From the NCBI RefSeq assembly GCF_000151665.1, contig NW_013171832.1:124001-188000 (forward strand): 64,000 bases of DNA. Direction: 5' to 3'. Made by a program: the position numbers and the translations under genes. Below the pieces are notes generated by a model, which was not told the origin of the DNA, searched no databases, and saw nothing but the letters and a program-made list of their open reading frames with translations. The DNA is from Blastocystis hominis. Its lineage: Eukaryota; Sar; Bigyra; Opalinata; Blastocystidae. Below, in pieces: positions 1 to 13,184 of the stretch. Every line of letters begins with the position of its first letter. Positions within the stretch are counted from its first letter, which is position 1.

Positions 1-3000
1 GTTGCTCTTCTGCGTTAAGAACTCCATCTCGTCGTTCAGCGGCTTCACGCGCTGCAGGATGTACGAATACTCCAGCTGCGACTTCACCCAGTTGTAGAGC
101 GGCCCGCACACTTTCGAGCTCCGCACCGCCGTTTCGTACGTGAACCCGGGCGTTTTCATGATCATCGAGGCTTCTTCCGCGGCTCGCCGCGTGATTTGCT
201 TGGTCTCGAAGTTCACGATCGTCTGAATGAACGAATCCTTCCGGATCGTCTTCTGGATCTCCTTCCAGGTCCCCGACTCCTCGCCGATCAAGCAGCAGAC
301 CGCCTGGATCGTCAGCTGCACGTTCTGCGGCGGCCGCATCATCGACCGGATCTCGTTCAGCTGCGTCTTGTTGATCTCTTTCACCGTCGCTTTCGCCTCT
401 TCCAGCAGCGGCTCCACGCGGCTCAGCTCGCCGTTCACGCGAGCTCGCTTCTCCTTGATCTCTCCGTACTTCGCTTGCAATTCCTGCGCCAGCTCCGTCG
501 CGGCTTTCTGGTTCTGCGTCGCCTGCTCCTTCTTCTCGATCACCTGCTTCAGCTTCAAAGCCGCGGCTTCGTTCGCAGCGTCCAACTCCACCTTCTTGTG
601 GGAGACCTGCTCGCGAAGCACGCGCACTTGCTCCTCCGTTTCGCGCAGCTTGTTGAGACCCACAACGAGATGCTTCTGCTGGTCTTCCAGCTCCTCGCGC
701 TTGTGCTGAACCAGCGCCAGATAGTGATTAATGAAATCCAAATAATCGCGGGGCGAGCAGTAGCAGCGCGTGTCGTTGCCCTTCTCCTCGTCCAGACGCA
801 CGACGGCTTGGTGCACGAAGAGAATCGCGGTGGTCACGGCGTCGTGGATCGTCAAATGCACCGTCGGATCCACCGCAGACACGCCCCACGACTTCGCAAT
901 GAGCTCTTCTGCGCGCTTGGACGGCGCGTAGGAGTCCGAAACGTCCAGACTGATGCTCGTCGTGAAGTACTGCGAGACCTGGAGCAGAGCGTCGCGATCC
1001 CACGTGCCGAACCAGTCCACCACGCAGCGATTGAACAGCGCGGGGGAGCTCGCGGCGCGGTCCCGGAAGTCGCCATTGGCGGGATTCATTGTGAACACCA
1101 CGTGGAGATTGCGCTGCACGCGCAGCGTGAACCATTTGAACAATTCCTCGGCGGAATCCATGATGAGTCCTTCGCGCGTCGCCGCTTCGCGACACGCCGA
1201 CATGAGCGAAATCATATCATCGCCCTCGTACAGCCCGGGCACTTCGCCACTGGCCAGCAACGCGTTCATTCGCTCCAAGAAGCCGGTAGACAAAATGTTG
1301 GACTCATCGAAAATGAAGCAGGTCTGCTCGCCATCCACTCCTGCTTGCCGCATCACTTGGCGCAAGTCGTCGTCGAAGCTGTCCAGCGTGTAGCGACGAC
1401 TCACTTTGATTTGGAACACCGAGATCGCGTTCATCCACGCCACGAACCGCGTGAGAACCGTCTTTCCCGCGCCGCTGTCTCCGACTAAAAGCAAATGGCC
1501 CAAGGACTGGCGAAGCACGCGGTCGATTCGAATCACGTGCTCCAGCACATCGTCGAAAAGAACCAGAGGCACGTTGAGCTCTTCGTCGTTAAACACGCGC
1601 AGACGCGACTCCAAATAGCGACGCAGCGTCTCGCGGTCCACGCTCTGGTAGGTCCCGTTCAGCCAGCGCGTGTAGAGAATGGGACGCTGCAGAACCGCGG
1701 GGCGGATCGACGGGAACGTGGATTGGATCACTTCGTCGAGCGTCTGCTGGCACCACTGCTTCTCCTCTGCAGTGACCAGGCGGTCGCAGAAGAGACGGAG
1801 CGCTTCGTGCGCGGCGAGGCGAATCAATTCGTCAGGAGTCACGTCCGATACGTCCTCGAAGGCGTTGTGCAGAGCGCGGACCCATCGAGAGAGCTCGCGA
1901 GGCGAGTACACGTACTGCGGCTGCTGCTCCAGCGAGAATCGGCGCTTGTTCTGCTCGTAGAAGTCGACCATGACCTGCGTGAGGGCCTGGTACTGCGATG
2001 CAATGCTGGGCTTGGTGGACACGAGGGCTTTGTTGAAGGTGGAGTAGATCTGGAGGAGAGATTGCTGCTCGGGGTAGTCCACGTAGAGCAGAGGCGTGTG
2101 GGAGAGGAAGCGAGTGGAGAGAGGCACGCGGCCCGGATCGGTGGGCGGGTTGCAGGCCGCGACGAACTGGATGTTCTCGCAGTGCACCCACAAATGGTCG
2201 CGTGTGCTCCAGAAGCCTTGCTGCTCGACCAGCTGGCGAAGCAGACTGATCACGCGCTGCGTGCCGTACTTGTCTTCCTCCGGAAGGTTCACTTCGTCGC
2301 AGAAAATGATGAGCCACTTCTCGGGAGAGGCGGGACGGAGCACCAGACCGGACGGCGTCTTCTGATAGACGCCGTATTGGTCGAAGATCTTCATGATCAG
2401 CGAGGGAGACGTCGTGCTGCTGAAGTTCACCGACACCACGTCGAATCCATTGAGGTTCTTCAGCGTGTCGGTGAGCGTCATCGTCTTTCCAGAGCCCGGC
2501 GGACCGCAGAGAATCACCGGCTTGCGTGTGTTCAAGAAGGCACGCATGACGTGCTGATTGCGAAGCGTGTCGACCGTGGGAATGACGACGGACGTGTCCA
2601 GAACGCTGTTCGGATCGATCTCGACATGCGGGACGCGCTCGCTCCACAATCGCCACTGTCCATCGGCGAGATTCACGTAATGATCGAGGAGGGGAATGCC
2701 GTCGGAGGGCAGGGCGAAGGACGTCGCGGCGCGGATAATCTCGCAGAATTCGATGCGATCCGTGCCGACGAGCGACCCGCCAAAGCCCCAAATGATGGCT
2801 TCGATCATGCGGTTGGAGACGAAGTTGAGGAAGTGCTCGCCAGCCATGGGTCGCTCCAAATGCTCCATGTTGTACTCGATGATGTCCATCACGATCTGCT
2901 GCAAGAGGCTGTTAAACGACGACACCAACTCCGTGGCCGTCACATTCATAATGTGGTCGTGCGTGATCGACCAGGTCAAACACTGCTCTAACAGACAGTG

Positions 3001-6000
3001 CGGCTCGCAGTACGGCGTCACGATATCCGCGACTGCGTTCTGCACGGCGAGCTGCGATGGCTTGTCGACGTCTTGCAGCAGAGGATCGGATCGAAGGCAA
3101 AGCAGGCCATGCATGAACATGCTGCTCATCGGCACGACCTCCTCGCTGAACCACACCGTTCCGCAACGACTCACCGAAGCAGGCGTCGCGTACTTCAGGT
3201 TCTCGACTTCGAATAGAATTCGGACGTTGGGAGGGAGCGAAAGACGGTCGCCTGTCGGAAGCGTGAGGAGCTTGTTGTCATCCAAAACCGAGTTGAGGTT
3301 CTCGGCCCATTCCGGATCCACATCGCCATCGAACACGATCCATTGCCGTCGCGTGCTCTCGCCGCGCACATCGTTGTAGATCTGGCGAATGATCTTCGTG
3401 AACACTCCGTCCGTCCATTCATTGGTCGTCTCATCCAGCGATCCGAAGAGCTGGTCCTTCGAAATGGCCTTGGGGTCGATCGTGTAAACCACGCCTTGCT
3501 GCCCGTCCAAACACTCCATCGCCTTCAGCAAGCACCGCAGAATCGACGACTTTCCGCTGCCTGAAGGACCCACCAGCATCACGCCATGGCGAAGATCCTG
3601 CACCTGATAGAGCTGTAGCGCCTTTTCGATGAACGCGTCGGTCGGACACAGCTTCTCCTCCTTGCACACTTCCCGCAGCATCGATCGGAGCTGCTCGGCC
3701 TCGATCTGCTTCAGCGTCGCGCCGGTGAACACGCTGCCCAGCAGACTCTTCAGAATCGGGAGATCCTCGGACACCAGCTTCGGAACGATCGTATCGCACA
3801 CGCTCGACAGCAGAACATCGCGCTCGAACGCCTCCTGCTCGCGCAGATCCCGCTCCTCCTCGGCCTCGTGCTGCTCCAAGCGATGCCGTTTCAGGTTGCC
3901 CGCGCTCACCACCACGCTCTTCAACGCGCGCAGACCGAAATCATAATGCGCCTGCGGCGACAGCTGGTCCTGGCAGAGCGTAAACAGCAGCACGAGCTTC
4001 CCGGCCAGCACTTCGGAGGTCCGGAATCCCTGCGAGAACAGCATCACCTGCGCGATTTTCTCCCAGTCCGGCTGGATCATCGCGATGCTTCGGAACAGCT
4101 GCTTCAAGTTGTCGGGCAGGTTGCTTCGCCCCGCGTAGCCCGGGTTCATGGTGACGAAGATTCCCACGTTCGGGTGCAACTTCACCGGCTTCTCCAGAAG
4201 CAGAATCTCCGATTTCTGGTCGCGCAGACCCGTCTGGATCGTCCAGATCTGCTGCGAAACCGCGGAGAGAATGCGCTCCTCCAGGCGGTTGAACTCATCG
4301 AAGCATCCCCACGCGCCGACCTGGCACAACCCGCGGAAAATCCGGCCCATCGCTTGGAAGTCGAACGATTCGTCGCAGTTAAACACCAGGCAGAAGCGGC
4401 CCAGCAGCGACGCCAGCATCTTCACGGACTCCGTCTTACCGGTTCCCGCGGGACCGAACGGATTGCCGCCCAGCCCCATCATGAGCGCCTGCGTGAGAGT
4501 GAGATAGCAGCGATCGGTCAAGGGGGTCTGCACCAGCCGCTCGCAGACGCCCAGGTATTCGTAGCCATAGAGGAAGGAGGCGTCGGCCACGCAGAGCGTG
4601 AGGCACTTCATTCGATCGGGCTCGTTGGCGTTGTAATAGGCGCGCAGGCGGCCTTGCCAGCGGAAGTCGGAGCTGTCTTGGACGCCCTCGTCGAGAAGAC
4701 TCTGCGTCGATCCCTTCTCGTACACGAACTCGGTGATGAGCTGCTCGTATTTCTTTCGCTCGTCGGTCTGGAGCGAGTGCATGACGCGCTCCGCGAGGAT
4801 TTGAAGCATGGAGTCGATCTGAGCGATGCATCCTTTCAGCAATTCCGAGCTGTTCGAGCTGTGCAGAGCCGCTTCGATCTGGCTGCACCACATAATCTGG
4901 CTGGACAGGATCACGATCTGCGACGGATAGCTTTGGATCCACGCAGGGAACGTCTCGGCGTTGATCTCCAGACTCGTCAGCTTCGCCAGAGACGCCTGGA
5001 GGAGATAGGCGAGCGACTCTCGCATGGTCTGCTCGATCTGCGCCAGCCAGGACACGACGGTGCGGTCCTCCGTCACGTCGATGGGCTGATGGAAGGGAAC
5101 CACCTCGCCTTCCTTGCTGACCATCGCCGTGATGCGGCACGTTTTGTTCTCCAGAATCGAGTACTCCAGCAGGTTGATCCCTGCGAACATTTTGTTCAAG
5201 TGTCGCTGCACCTTCTGCGGATCGCGGCTATTGCCCAGGATCTCCAGCAAATCCTCGTCGCCCACGAAGTAGAACCGCGAGAACAGCTGCCGCTGCTTCT
5301 CCAAGAACTCGCCCAGCGCCTTCTGGATCTTCGACAGCTGCTGCGCCAATCGCTCGAGCGTCCGCTGGATGTTGGGCGTCATAAACACGTCGATCACGCG
5401 CGGCTGCGCGGCCACCTTCCGCATCATCGAGATAAACTCCGAGTCGATGCTCTTAAACCGATTGTAGTCCTGCGGAAGCTGCTGCATGATGTCGGCTCCG
5501 CTCATAAAAATTCCTTCCAGATACACCCAGCGACGCTGCACGTCGATCCAGTTATCGTACAGAACGCGCATGCGCGTGACTTTGTCCTCCCAGCTCTCCG
5601 CCTCCTCCGCGAAGACGCGGTAATACGGCGATTGCTTCATGCTGGACAGCGCGGAGATGTGCTCGTCGAGCTTCTGGAAGAGCGCTTCCCAGCCGCGAAT
5701 CAGCTTGCAACGGCCTTGGTAGGAAACCAGCTCCAGCTGGTAGGCGTTCCAGAACTCCCGGATTTGCTTGAGGAACTCTTCGATCGCCAGCTCGCCTTGC
5801 GCGATGGAGAGCACGTCCGTGATTTTCTCCTCGTTCTCTTGGAATTCGGGCGTCCAGAAGTCGCGAACGCGGAGGAATTCGTAGGACGTGGAGAGGTTGA
5901 GGAAGGAGAGGATCTGCGACCAATGACGCTCCTTCAACGAGGAGTTCTTGAGCTCCTGGAGTAGCTTGAACTCCTTCTTGTATTGTCGAATGGTGGTCTG

Positions 6001-9000
6001 CAGATACGTGAAGCAGGCGTATTGTTTGGAGCGAGAAGGAATCGATTCCAAATCCTTCTCCAGCTCGTTCAGCTGCTGATTGAACGTCTTGGGAATGAAC
6101 ATGCTCCACATCGTTTCGCCCACGCTGTTCAGGCGGTTCCAATATTCCAGCACAGCCTGCCAGGCTTCCTGCAGGCCGTGAAGCTCGGTAAGCAGCAGAT
6201 CGACGGGACTTTCGCGGTGAACGTCGAGAGACAACGCGTCGCGCCCCTTGTTGACCTTCGACCATTGGTCGTTCAGCGAATCGAATTTGAGTTTGAACTC
6301 TTCCAAGGTGGTCAGCGCGTTCTGCACGGGAATCGAACCATCCAAAGGACGGTTCTGCTCCCATTGCGACGTGGCCTCGTCAACAGCTTTCTTCACTCTG
6401 TTGTCCTCCATGATGATGTTCTTCTTCAGCTGCTCCTGACTGGCCTTGATGGACTCTTGTCTGCGGTTGAGGATCTGCTCCAGCGAGGACCAATCATTCT
6501 CGAGCTGCTGCGAATAGATCCACTCCGAGGGGTAGTTGTAGTTCTGGCTGTCCAGCAGCACTTGGCAGTTCATCAGCGCGTTCTTCTGCGACTTCCAGGT
6601 CTGCAGATTGTGAACCACTTCGCGCACCAACAGAATCAAGTTGATCGTTTCGTTCGTCGACGCGTTCACGGAAAGTCGCTCCAGTTCGGAGCGCGTGCTC
6701 GAAAGAACCTGGCTGAACTGCTTCGTCTGCTCCAGAACCAACTCGCTGAACGAGGTCAGCAAATCCTTCTGCAGCGCGTCGTACCGAATGCTCATGCTCG
6801 ACTGCACTTGCTCCAAATTCACGTGCACGCAGCCAATCACTTTCTCGATGCTTTCAGACTCCAAATCCGCCTTGGCTTTCGAGAGGCCTGATAAAAGCTT
6901 CTGCCACATGTCCACGTTGCTGCCCATGCTCTCCGCGATCTCCTTGGGGTTCAGTTTCCAGACGGCTTGGTTCTGCAGCCAGCCGTTCGTGAATTGCATC
7001 ACGCGCTCCATCAACGCTTCGATGAGGCCGAAGCCTTCGCGGATCGCGTCCTTGTTCAGATGAGCGATAATAGAGGAGAACGAATCATCCTCTTTGTTCT
7101 CGCTCGCAGAGGAATACACGTCCATTAATGGCTTCAACCGAGGCAGACTTGCCACGCTGCTCACGATCGTCTACGTCTCACACGCATTTCACTCCGGTAC
7201 CAGCAGCGAATCGAACCACAATTTCTTCGTATCGGCGACGGGAGGCGTGACTGTGAGATTGTGGCTCACCACGCGGATCAAATGAACGTAATTCACCTGC
7301 ATCGCAGCGTCGTACACGCTCGTCTCGGCCACAGTCTCGCGCTCTTCGCCAATGGCTTCTTCCTCCTGGATCGGATTCGCGGATTCTTCGCGTTGGCGGC
7401 GACGGAACGCGACGAGCCACGTGGTCAGCGCGTTGTTCGCGCGGGTTTCGAGGAGCGTGGCGATGTCGCTGTTCAATCGCTCGATGAAGAGGGACATGTT
7501 GAAGCATCGGAGATTGTTCAATTCGTCGATCACGGATTGCATTTGCGAGAGAATCGGAGAAAACAAGTCGCGTTGATACGCGCACTTCGTCAAATCCAAC
7601 TTCAACTGCTTCAACAATTCCGTGTGGATCGTGATCTGCGCGATTCGGTCTTGCAACGTAAACACTGCTTTCGTAAACGAGGGCGTGAAACTGCCGATGA
7701 AACCCCCTCCAAACAGCTACTCTTTCAAGTTGAAGCTTTGCCACGTGATCTTCTCGGTCACTGCGTAAGCGATCAGATCGCGAACGGCCTGATGATACTC
7801 TGCGGCCAGCTCCAAAACCTGCGGGTCGGTTTGGCGGATGATTTGCGTGTAGGTGAAAAGCGCGCCGCGAAGCGCCGTGGCGTTCGCGTAGCACGATTTG
7901 GAGGTTTCTCCCGCGGCTCGGATGGCGACGGGGGGTCGGATGTTGAGCCAATTGAGCGTTCGAAGCTCTTTGAAGAGGATGAAAATCTCCTCGTCGTAGT
8001 TGAGCTACCAATGAATCGGAAATGAAGAAATGAATGATACGCTGATCACATAGCCTTGGATCGGATTCCGCGAGATGGTGAAGATCGACGCGTTTAATGG
8101 CTGTGCGGTGATGCGGGTCTTCATCGACTCCATCCATCGATTGACCTGGCCCGATGTATCCACTCGTTTCTTCAGCGAATCGCAGACTTGCTACACATCA
8201 TGACTTTGCATCCGAAGCGATCCAACCTTCAGCTTCTGCCCTTCTTTGTGCTTCTCCCAGTCCTTTCCCAGCAAAACCTCCGCGTGATGCAGATACGTGT
8301 CGAGTTTCGTTTCGATCTGGCGAGCCCAAATCACGCTCGAAGCGAGCGGAGGCAAGTCATACAGCCGTGCGATCCGACAGGCCTCCGAGTCGGGATACGA
8401 CACATGCTGCAATGACTCATACAATTTATCCGCGTCTTTCCGAACCTGCTTGAACAGACTGGTCTGGTACTGCTGAATGGACACTTGGATGCGTCTTCGA
8501 AAGAACAGCCGATTGTACTTCCCGTAGATCTGCAGCATCTGCTCGGTCGAGTGCGATCCGTTCAGTTTGCCGCGGATCATCTCCGCCAAACTCTGGTCCA
8601 CGCTCTCCATTTGATGGTCGTAGCTCTTCACCAGCTCGTTCCACTCCGAAATCGCGCCTTCCGAGAGATCGCTCACGTCCACCGAGCGGAGAATCGTGTA
8701 GGCTTCGATCACTTGATTCACGAGCGACGCTTCCTTCTCTTGAGGAGCAATCACTTGCTGCAGCGTTTCGATAAACCGGTTGTGAAGCTCGCGGAACGCC
8801 TGGACGGTCTTCAGTCGCTGCTGCAAGGGCGTGAACGTGGAGGTGAACTTCACGAGCACGGGGTCGTTGCGCCGCGCGCAGAGTTCTTTTAGAAACTGCC
8901 AGAAGGAGATGATCTCGTCGTCCCAGACCTTAAACACGTGGTTGCAGTCCTTCATCATCGACGAAAACGACTTGAAGTCGATGTCCATCAAGCGAACCGA

Positions 9001-10250
9001 GTGCAGAATCGAAATGCATTGGTTCGTTACGTCCCGATTGATCAGATCCACGAAGTCCACCATCCGGCTTATCGGGTACCCGCGGTTATTCTTCAGCTTC
9101 TTCAGTTGGACGAAGAGTTGCTGGATCACCGACGCCAAACCGGGGAAATCGTGGTTTGCGAGCAGAGAATTGATCGGAACGCCGCTCATCAGCTCCGCAT
9201 TCTCCGTCACTTCTTCCAGCCGCGAGCGAAGCCGCGTAGTAACCTCGAATGTCCCCGCGGAAACGATCAGGTTGTTCGTTTTGAGGACGGAGAAGAGCAC
9301 TTGGACCTCGTAGGAATCGAAGAGCTTGGCGATGTTTTCGAGAGAGCTCTTCAGAACCGACCAGTAATTGATTTCCTGTAACGAGGTTCCTTGTTTAATG
9401 TCCCGCGAATGGCTTGTCAGTTTCTGAATCTCGCGAAGCCACTGGCCTTTCAACGGCAAAAGCTGGTTCAGCAGGTCGGAGTTCGGCTTCTCGCCCCAGC
9501 CGAGCTCGGCACTGGAGAGCAGACGCCCCGCTGCGCGACATTTATCGGCGGCCTCGATGAGGAAGGAAGGGAAATTGAGGTGAACCTCGGGGATATCCAA
9601 GTTCTGCTCGTAGTGAACCAAAGCCATGTCCAGATCCGCTACACGCTTTAGGATCGCCGTCTCTATCGGTTAGGGGAGGAAATGGGGGAGAAGTACCGCC
9701 TCCGTCGCGTTTGAAGGTTCCAATGAGCGGATTGAGGGTGGAATGAAGATAGGAACGCATGATGGTCACTGGGTTCACCGTTTGGTTTTCAAAAACATCG
9801 CTGTTGGTCCCTTCCTTGGAAGAGTTTACGAATTCCGCTAGATCTTGGTCCGTTAGGTTGACAACTGAGACTTGAGAACCCAAACGCACGTCGGTAGCCA
9901 GGGGCCCGTTTGTTTTGTTAAAATACACAATACACTGAATTATCGGAAGCGAAAGCTGCGAGGCTTCCAAAATCTCGAGAAAGCCCTTTCCTTCTTCCTC
10001 TACAATTCAAAATACAGAGCATCGCAAACGTTCTTGTTTGCTTAAAAGACGAATAGCGACCGTTCTCAACTCCCCCTTGGCAAAGCTAAAAAGCATGTCA
10101 AGAGTTCTAGAATCATTTATAAACGATCGTACTACGTCGACATCTAGCAGTTCAAAAGCAGCTAGACAGGACCCTAACAATTACCTCGTTTCCAAGCTGG
10201 ATACGTTCAAAATAGTTTACTAATATATTCTTATTTTGATTCCAATCCAT
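1..10250 (-). CDS. DYNC1H1-like: Cytoplasmic dynein 1-type heavy chain (3' part outside window)
   Basis: Minus-end microtubule motor. About 3,340 residues lie in the window: N-terminal tail, linker, AAA1-AAA4, stalk and microtubule-binding region; AAA5, AAA6 and the C-terminus are cut off. Walker A motifs: AAA1 GPAGTGKTES near 4425-4455, AAA2 GPSGSGKSS near 3545-3580, AAA3 GPPGSGKTM near 2475-2510, AAA4 GDSGAGKT near 1455-1485. The stalk and a region resembling the binding head (RSMMRPP, then VNFETKQI and CGPLYNW) occupy roughly 1-650. The AAA1 block (NPFGPAGTGKTES, LVFNCDESFDF) is cytoplasmic rather than axonemal in type. Seven GT-AG introns restore one frame: 7171-7200, 7691-7720, 8005-8040, 8191-8226, 9663-9696, 10000-10029, 10174-10204 (30-36 nt). 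Start ATG at 10250, opening MDWNQNKNILVNYF. It is divergent from the RBM5-like gene, with 97 bp between the two ATGs. Family assignment is firm; the exact exon ends at 8005-8040 are slightly uncertain. Confidence 0.95.
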
Positions 10251-10347
10251 ATTTCTTTCCGAAACGTAGTAGGTCTCGAAAAACTCTAAAAGTCAAAACT
10301 CGTGCGAACTTGGGGAATCCCAAAAATCCAAATCACTCACAACAGAA
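10251..10347. promoter_or_regulatory. Bidirectional promoter interval, dynein / RBM5-like
   Basis: Only 97 bp separate the divergent start codons of the dynein heavy chain and the RBM5-like gene, so both promoters must lie here or inside the genes. It is AT-rich and I see no recognisable element. The regulatory role is inferred from position. Confidence 0.5.
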
Positions 10348-13104
10348 ATGAATTACAGAGGGAACGATCATTATCGCGGAGGAGGTGGTCGTGACCACAG
10401 TGACACACGAAGACGTATGGACGACGATAGGCGACATCCGGTAGTTCCTGGCTTCACGTTCGTCAACCTGTGTGAATCAAATGTAGAAAGGAAGAATTTG
10501 CTAAGGAGCAGAGCAGCAAACGATTCCACGAGTCTGGAGCTGAAAAACATAGGGGAGGAGAGATGGGTAGTTTTGAAGAGCGAAGTCGTTCGGCCTGGTT
10601 CTCTTTGTATGAGTGATAGGATTCGATCGTTCATTGCATCCCCAACAAAACCCTGCAAACAATATTCTTTGTATCAAAAATCTTGCTATGGAGGTGACCG
10701 AAGCGATGGTTTCTCAAGCAGTTTCCGGTGTGAGCAATAGATTTGGGAGCAGTTGCTAGAGGATCGTTGCAAGAGTGTCCGTCTCATATCAGACAAGGAT
10801 ACTGGGCGACCTCGAGGATTTGCCTTTCTCGGATTTCCCTCTATTGTAGATGCTGCAAATGTTCTATCCAAATACCGTTCTTTCCTAGCTGCTTCCCATG
10901 AGTTCTAGCGTCCAGCTCGGGTCTGGGTACGGGGAACCCCTTGGTGCTGTGCAACCAAACCTGCATTTTGGAATACGCGGTCGGTACGAACGATTCGCGC
11001 TACGACAAGAAAATCGACTGGATCTGCGATAATGTACACATCGGTGTTCGCTCCCACGCAGTGCAACACGCTCAACGCAGGCCGTCGCTACAAGTGCATC
11101 AACTGTCGGACGCCTCGCAACGAGAACTGTCTCAATCCGGAGCGTCTTCAGTTCGAGTTTTCGCAGACTCCGAGCGTAGCCGTGCTCGTTCGAGGGCTCG
11201 GAATGTCTGCAAACGAAGCGGATGTGGTGATGGGAGGGCGGAGTGATGTGTAGCTGCGCGCAGCGTTCAATCTCTACGCGCCGGTGAAGCAGTGTTATCT
11301 GTTTCGGGACGAATACAGCCATTTGTCGCGGGGATACGGCGTGGTGGAGTTCGAATCGATCGAGGGCGCAGTGCATACGGTGGGATTCAAGGGATACGCG
11401 ACGGTGCGTGGCGTGCAAGTGGTGATTGGGTTCGCCAATCCGCAGTGCGTGAGGTGGGGAGAGCGGAAGGGGCGTGAGAAGCAGAGAAGCGCACACGACG
11501 ACGACGCAGATGGCGACGACGCCGGTGTACAATCCTTATTTGCAGCCAGTGAACATGATGATGTATATGCAGTACCCGATGATGCCCGCCTACGCGATGC
11601 AGCCAGCAATGAATTCGATGAATTCGATGAATCAAATGAATCAAATGAATCAAATGAATCAAATGAATCAAATGAATCAAATGAATTCGATGAATTCGAT
11701 GAATCAAATGAATCAAATGTCCCAAATGCAACCTCCATTACAACCCTCATCGTCCCAAGTGGATTCACAAACGGGCCCATCGGTCGCCACTCCTGCACAG
11801 CCCTCTTCCTCCTCCTCCTCCTCTTCAGCACAGCCCTTAAAGCACGATAAGGGCAGCAGTTTGTTCTCGAACCAGAAGAAACTCGCGGACGGTCGGCCGT
11901 TTCCTTCGGATTACCGCACGAACAGTCTGAACTTCACCTTCGACGCCGCCTCAGGCTTTTTCTACGAAGCCTCGTCGAAGTTCTACTACTGTTCCTCGGC
12001 CGATCTCGTTCCTCTTCTTTCCGCTCTTCATTCTAGTATCTCGATTCCGTCTCTTCGCTTTACTACACTCTCAAAGATCACACACTCACCCCTTTCACGC
12101 CTCCTCTTCCCTCCACCACCGCCGCTCCGCCTCCCATTCCTCCTCCTCCAGAGCAGCCCGCCATCATCTCCGCCCCCTCCACCTTTCAGTTCGCTCCGCA
12201 GCCCGCAGCCCCCGCCGCGCCGATCGCTCTGACCATCAAATTCAAGACCGATCTCCACGAGATCATCAAGCCTCCGCCCCCGCCATCGCAGCCGGCTTCT
12301 TCTTCTTCGTCGTCGTCCCAGCACGCAGCTCCCGACTCCAAGGATTCGCTGGACACGCTGCAGCTGCTCCCTGGGCAGTCTGTGAATTGGGACTTGCAGC
12401 CCGCGCGGTCCAAAGCCGCCAAGCGCAAAGCGCCTCCCAAAGAGCCAGAAAAAGCCCCGAAAAAGGAACCGCCGTCGCTCGGCGAGGTGAAAACGAGGCG
12501 TGTGAGTGAGGCGTAGATGAGACGAATCGCGGGGCGAAGCCGACACGGGTGTCCGGCGTGTTTCGTGCGATTGAACCGCGGTTTTAATGGTAGATGTGCG
12601 GTCGACGCTTCCAAGACGACGCGAAGCTTCAACTCCACATGGAGAAGAGCGAGCTGCATAAAGTAGGCGGTGTGCGATGCTGTGAGAGAGCAGTATAACT
12701 TGGTTTTGTGGAACAAAGCGCATCCAGTTTATCGCGATCGCGCAGAAGAACGAAGACGAACCGTGGGATCGGATGCCTATACCACCGCGCATCGGCCTGC
12801 CATGCACACGCAAGCGGTTGTGCTGGAGTCCACGGCGCCGCCGCCGCGAATGCCGGTGAGCACGGTGTACCGTCCGACGGAGATGACGACGGTGATGAAT
12901 GATGCGGTGATTCCGGGGTACTCGCGAGGCCAGGAGAAGAAGGTGGAGGCGCCTTCGATCGGACAGATGCTGCTGGCGAAGGACGGATGGCTGCAGAAAC
13001 ACAAGGAAGAGAATGTGTCGGTGGTGGGGCAGACGAGCTCCAATCACGGCGGCTTGGGCTACCAGAGCATGATTTTAGAGGGAGATAATTTTTTGAAGAA
13101 ATAG
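10348..13104 (+). CDS. RBM5/RBM10-like splicing factor
   Basis: Nuclear RNA-binding protein of the RBM5/6/10 class, which acts at early spliceosomes. Domains in order: RRM1 (ILCIKNL, then RPRGFAFLGF); RanBP2-type zinc finger (WICDNC..N..CINC); RRM2 (VLVRGLGMS, then RGYGVVEF); a Met/Asn/Gln repeat; OCRE aromatic repeats (GFFYEASSKFYYC, LYYTLKDH); a proline-rich stretch; a C2H2 finger (CFMCGRRF..HMEKSELH); and a weak G-patch at the C-terminus (IGQMLLAKDGW..GGLGY). That is the full family order. About 12 introns of 28-36 nt are needed, including 10728-10759 and ones rejoining the RanBP2 finger, RRM2 and OCRE. Exon 1 is RG-rich. TAG at 13102-13104; a GGTTTGTT motif at 13107-13114 predicts poly(A) addition after 13102, which would also give TAA. 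The intron after RRM2 (near 11435-11475) has more than one possible boundary. Confidence 0.88.
11612..11719 (+). repeat. 9-bp tandem repeat, 12 units, coding (N-Q/S-M)n
   Basis: Twelve 9-bp units of the type AATCAAATG or AATTCGATG encode Asn-Gln-Met or Asn-Ser-Met in the RBM5-like protein between RRM2 and the OCRE domain. The units are nearly identical at the DNA level, so the array expanded recently and is probably length-variable. Confidence 0.9.
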
Positions 13105-13184
13105 AGGGTTTGTTCTCAAACAGCGACACATCGCATAGAAATACACACGAACACGTTTACTGAATGACAAGAACCACGCTTCGA

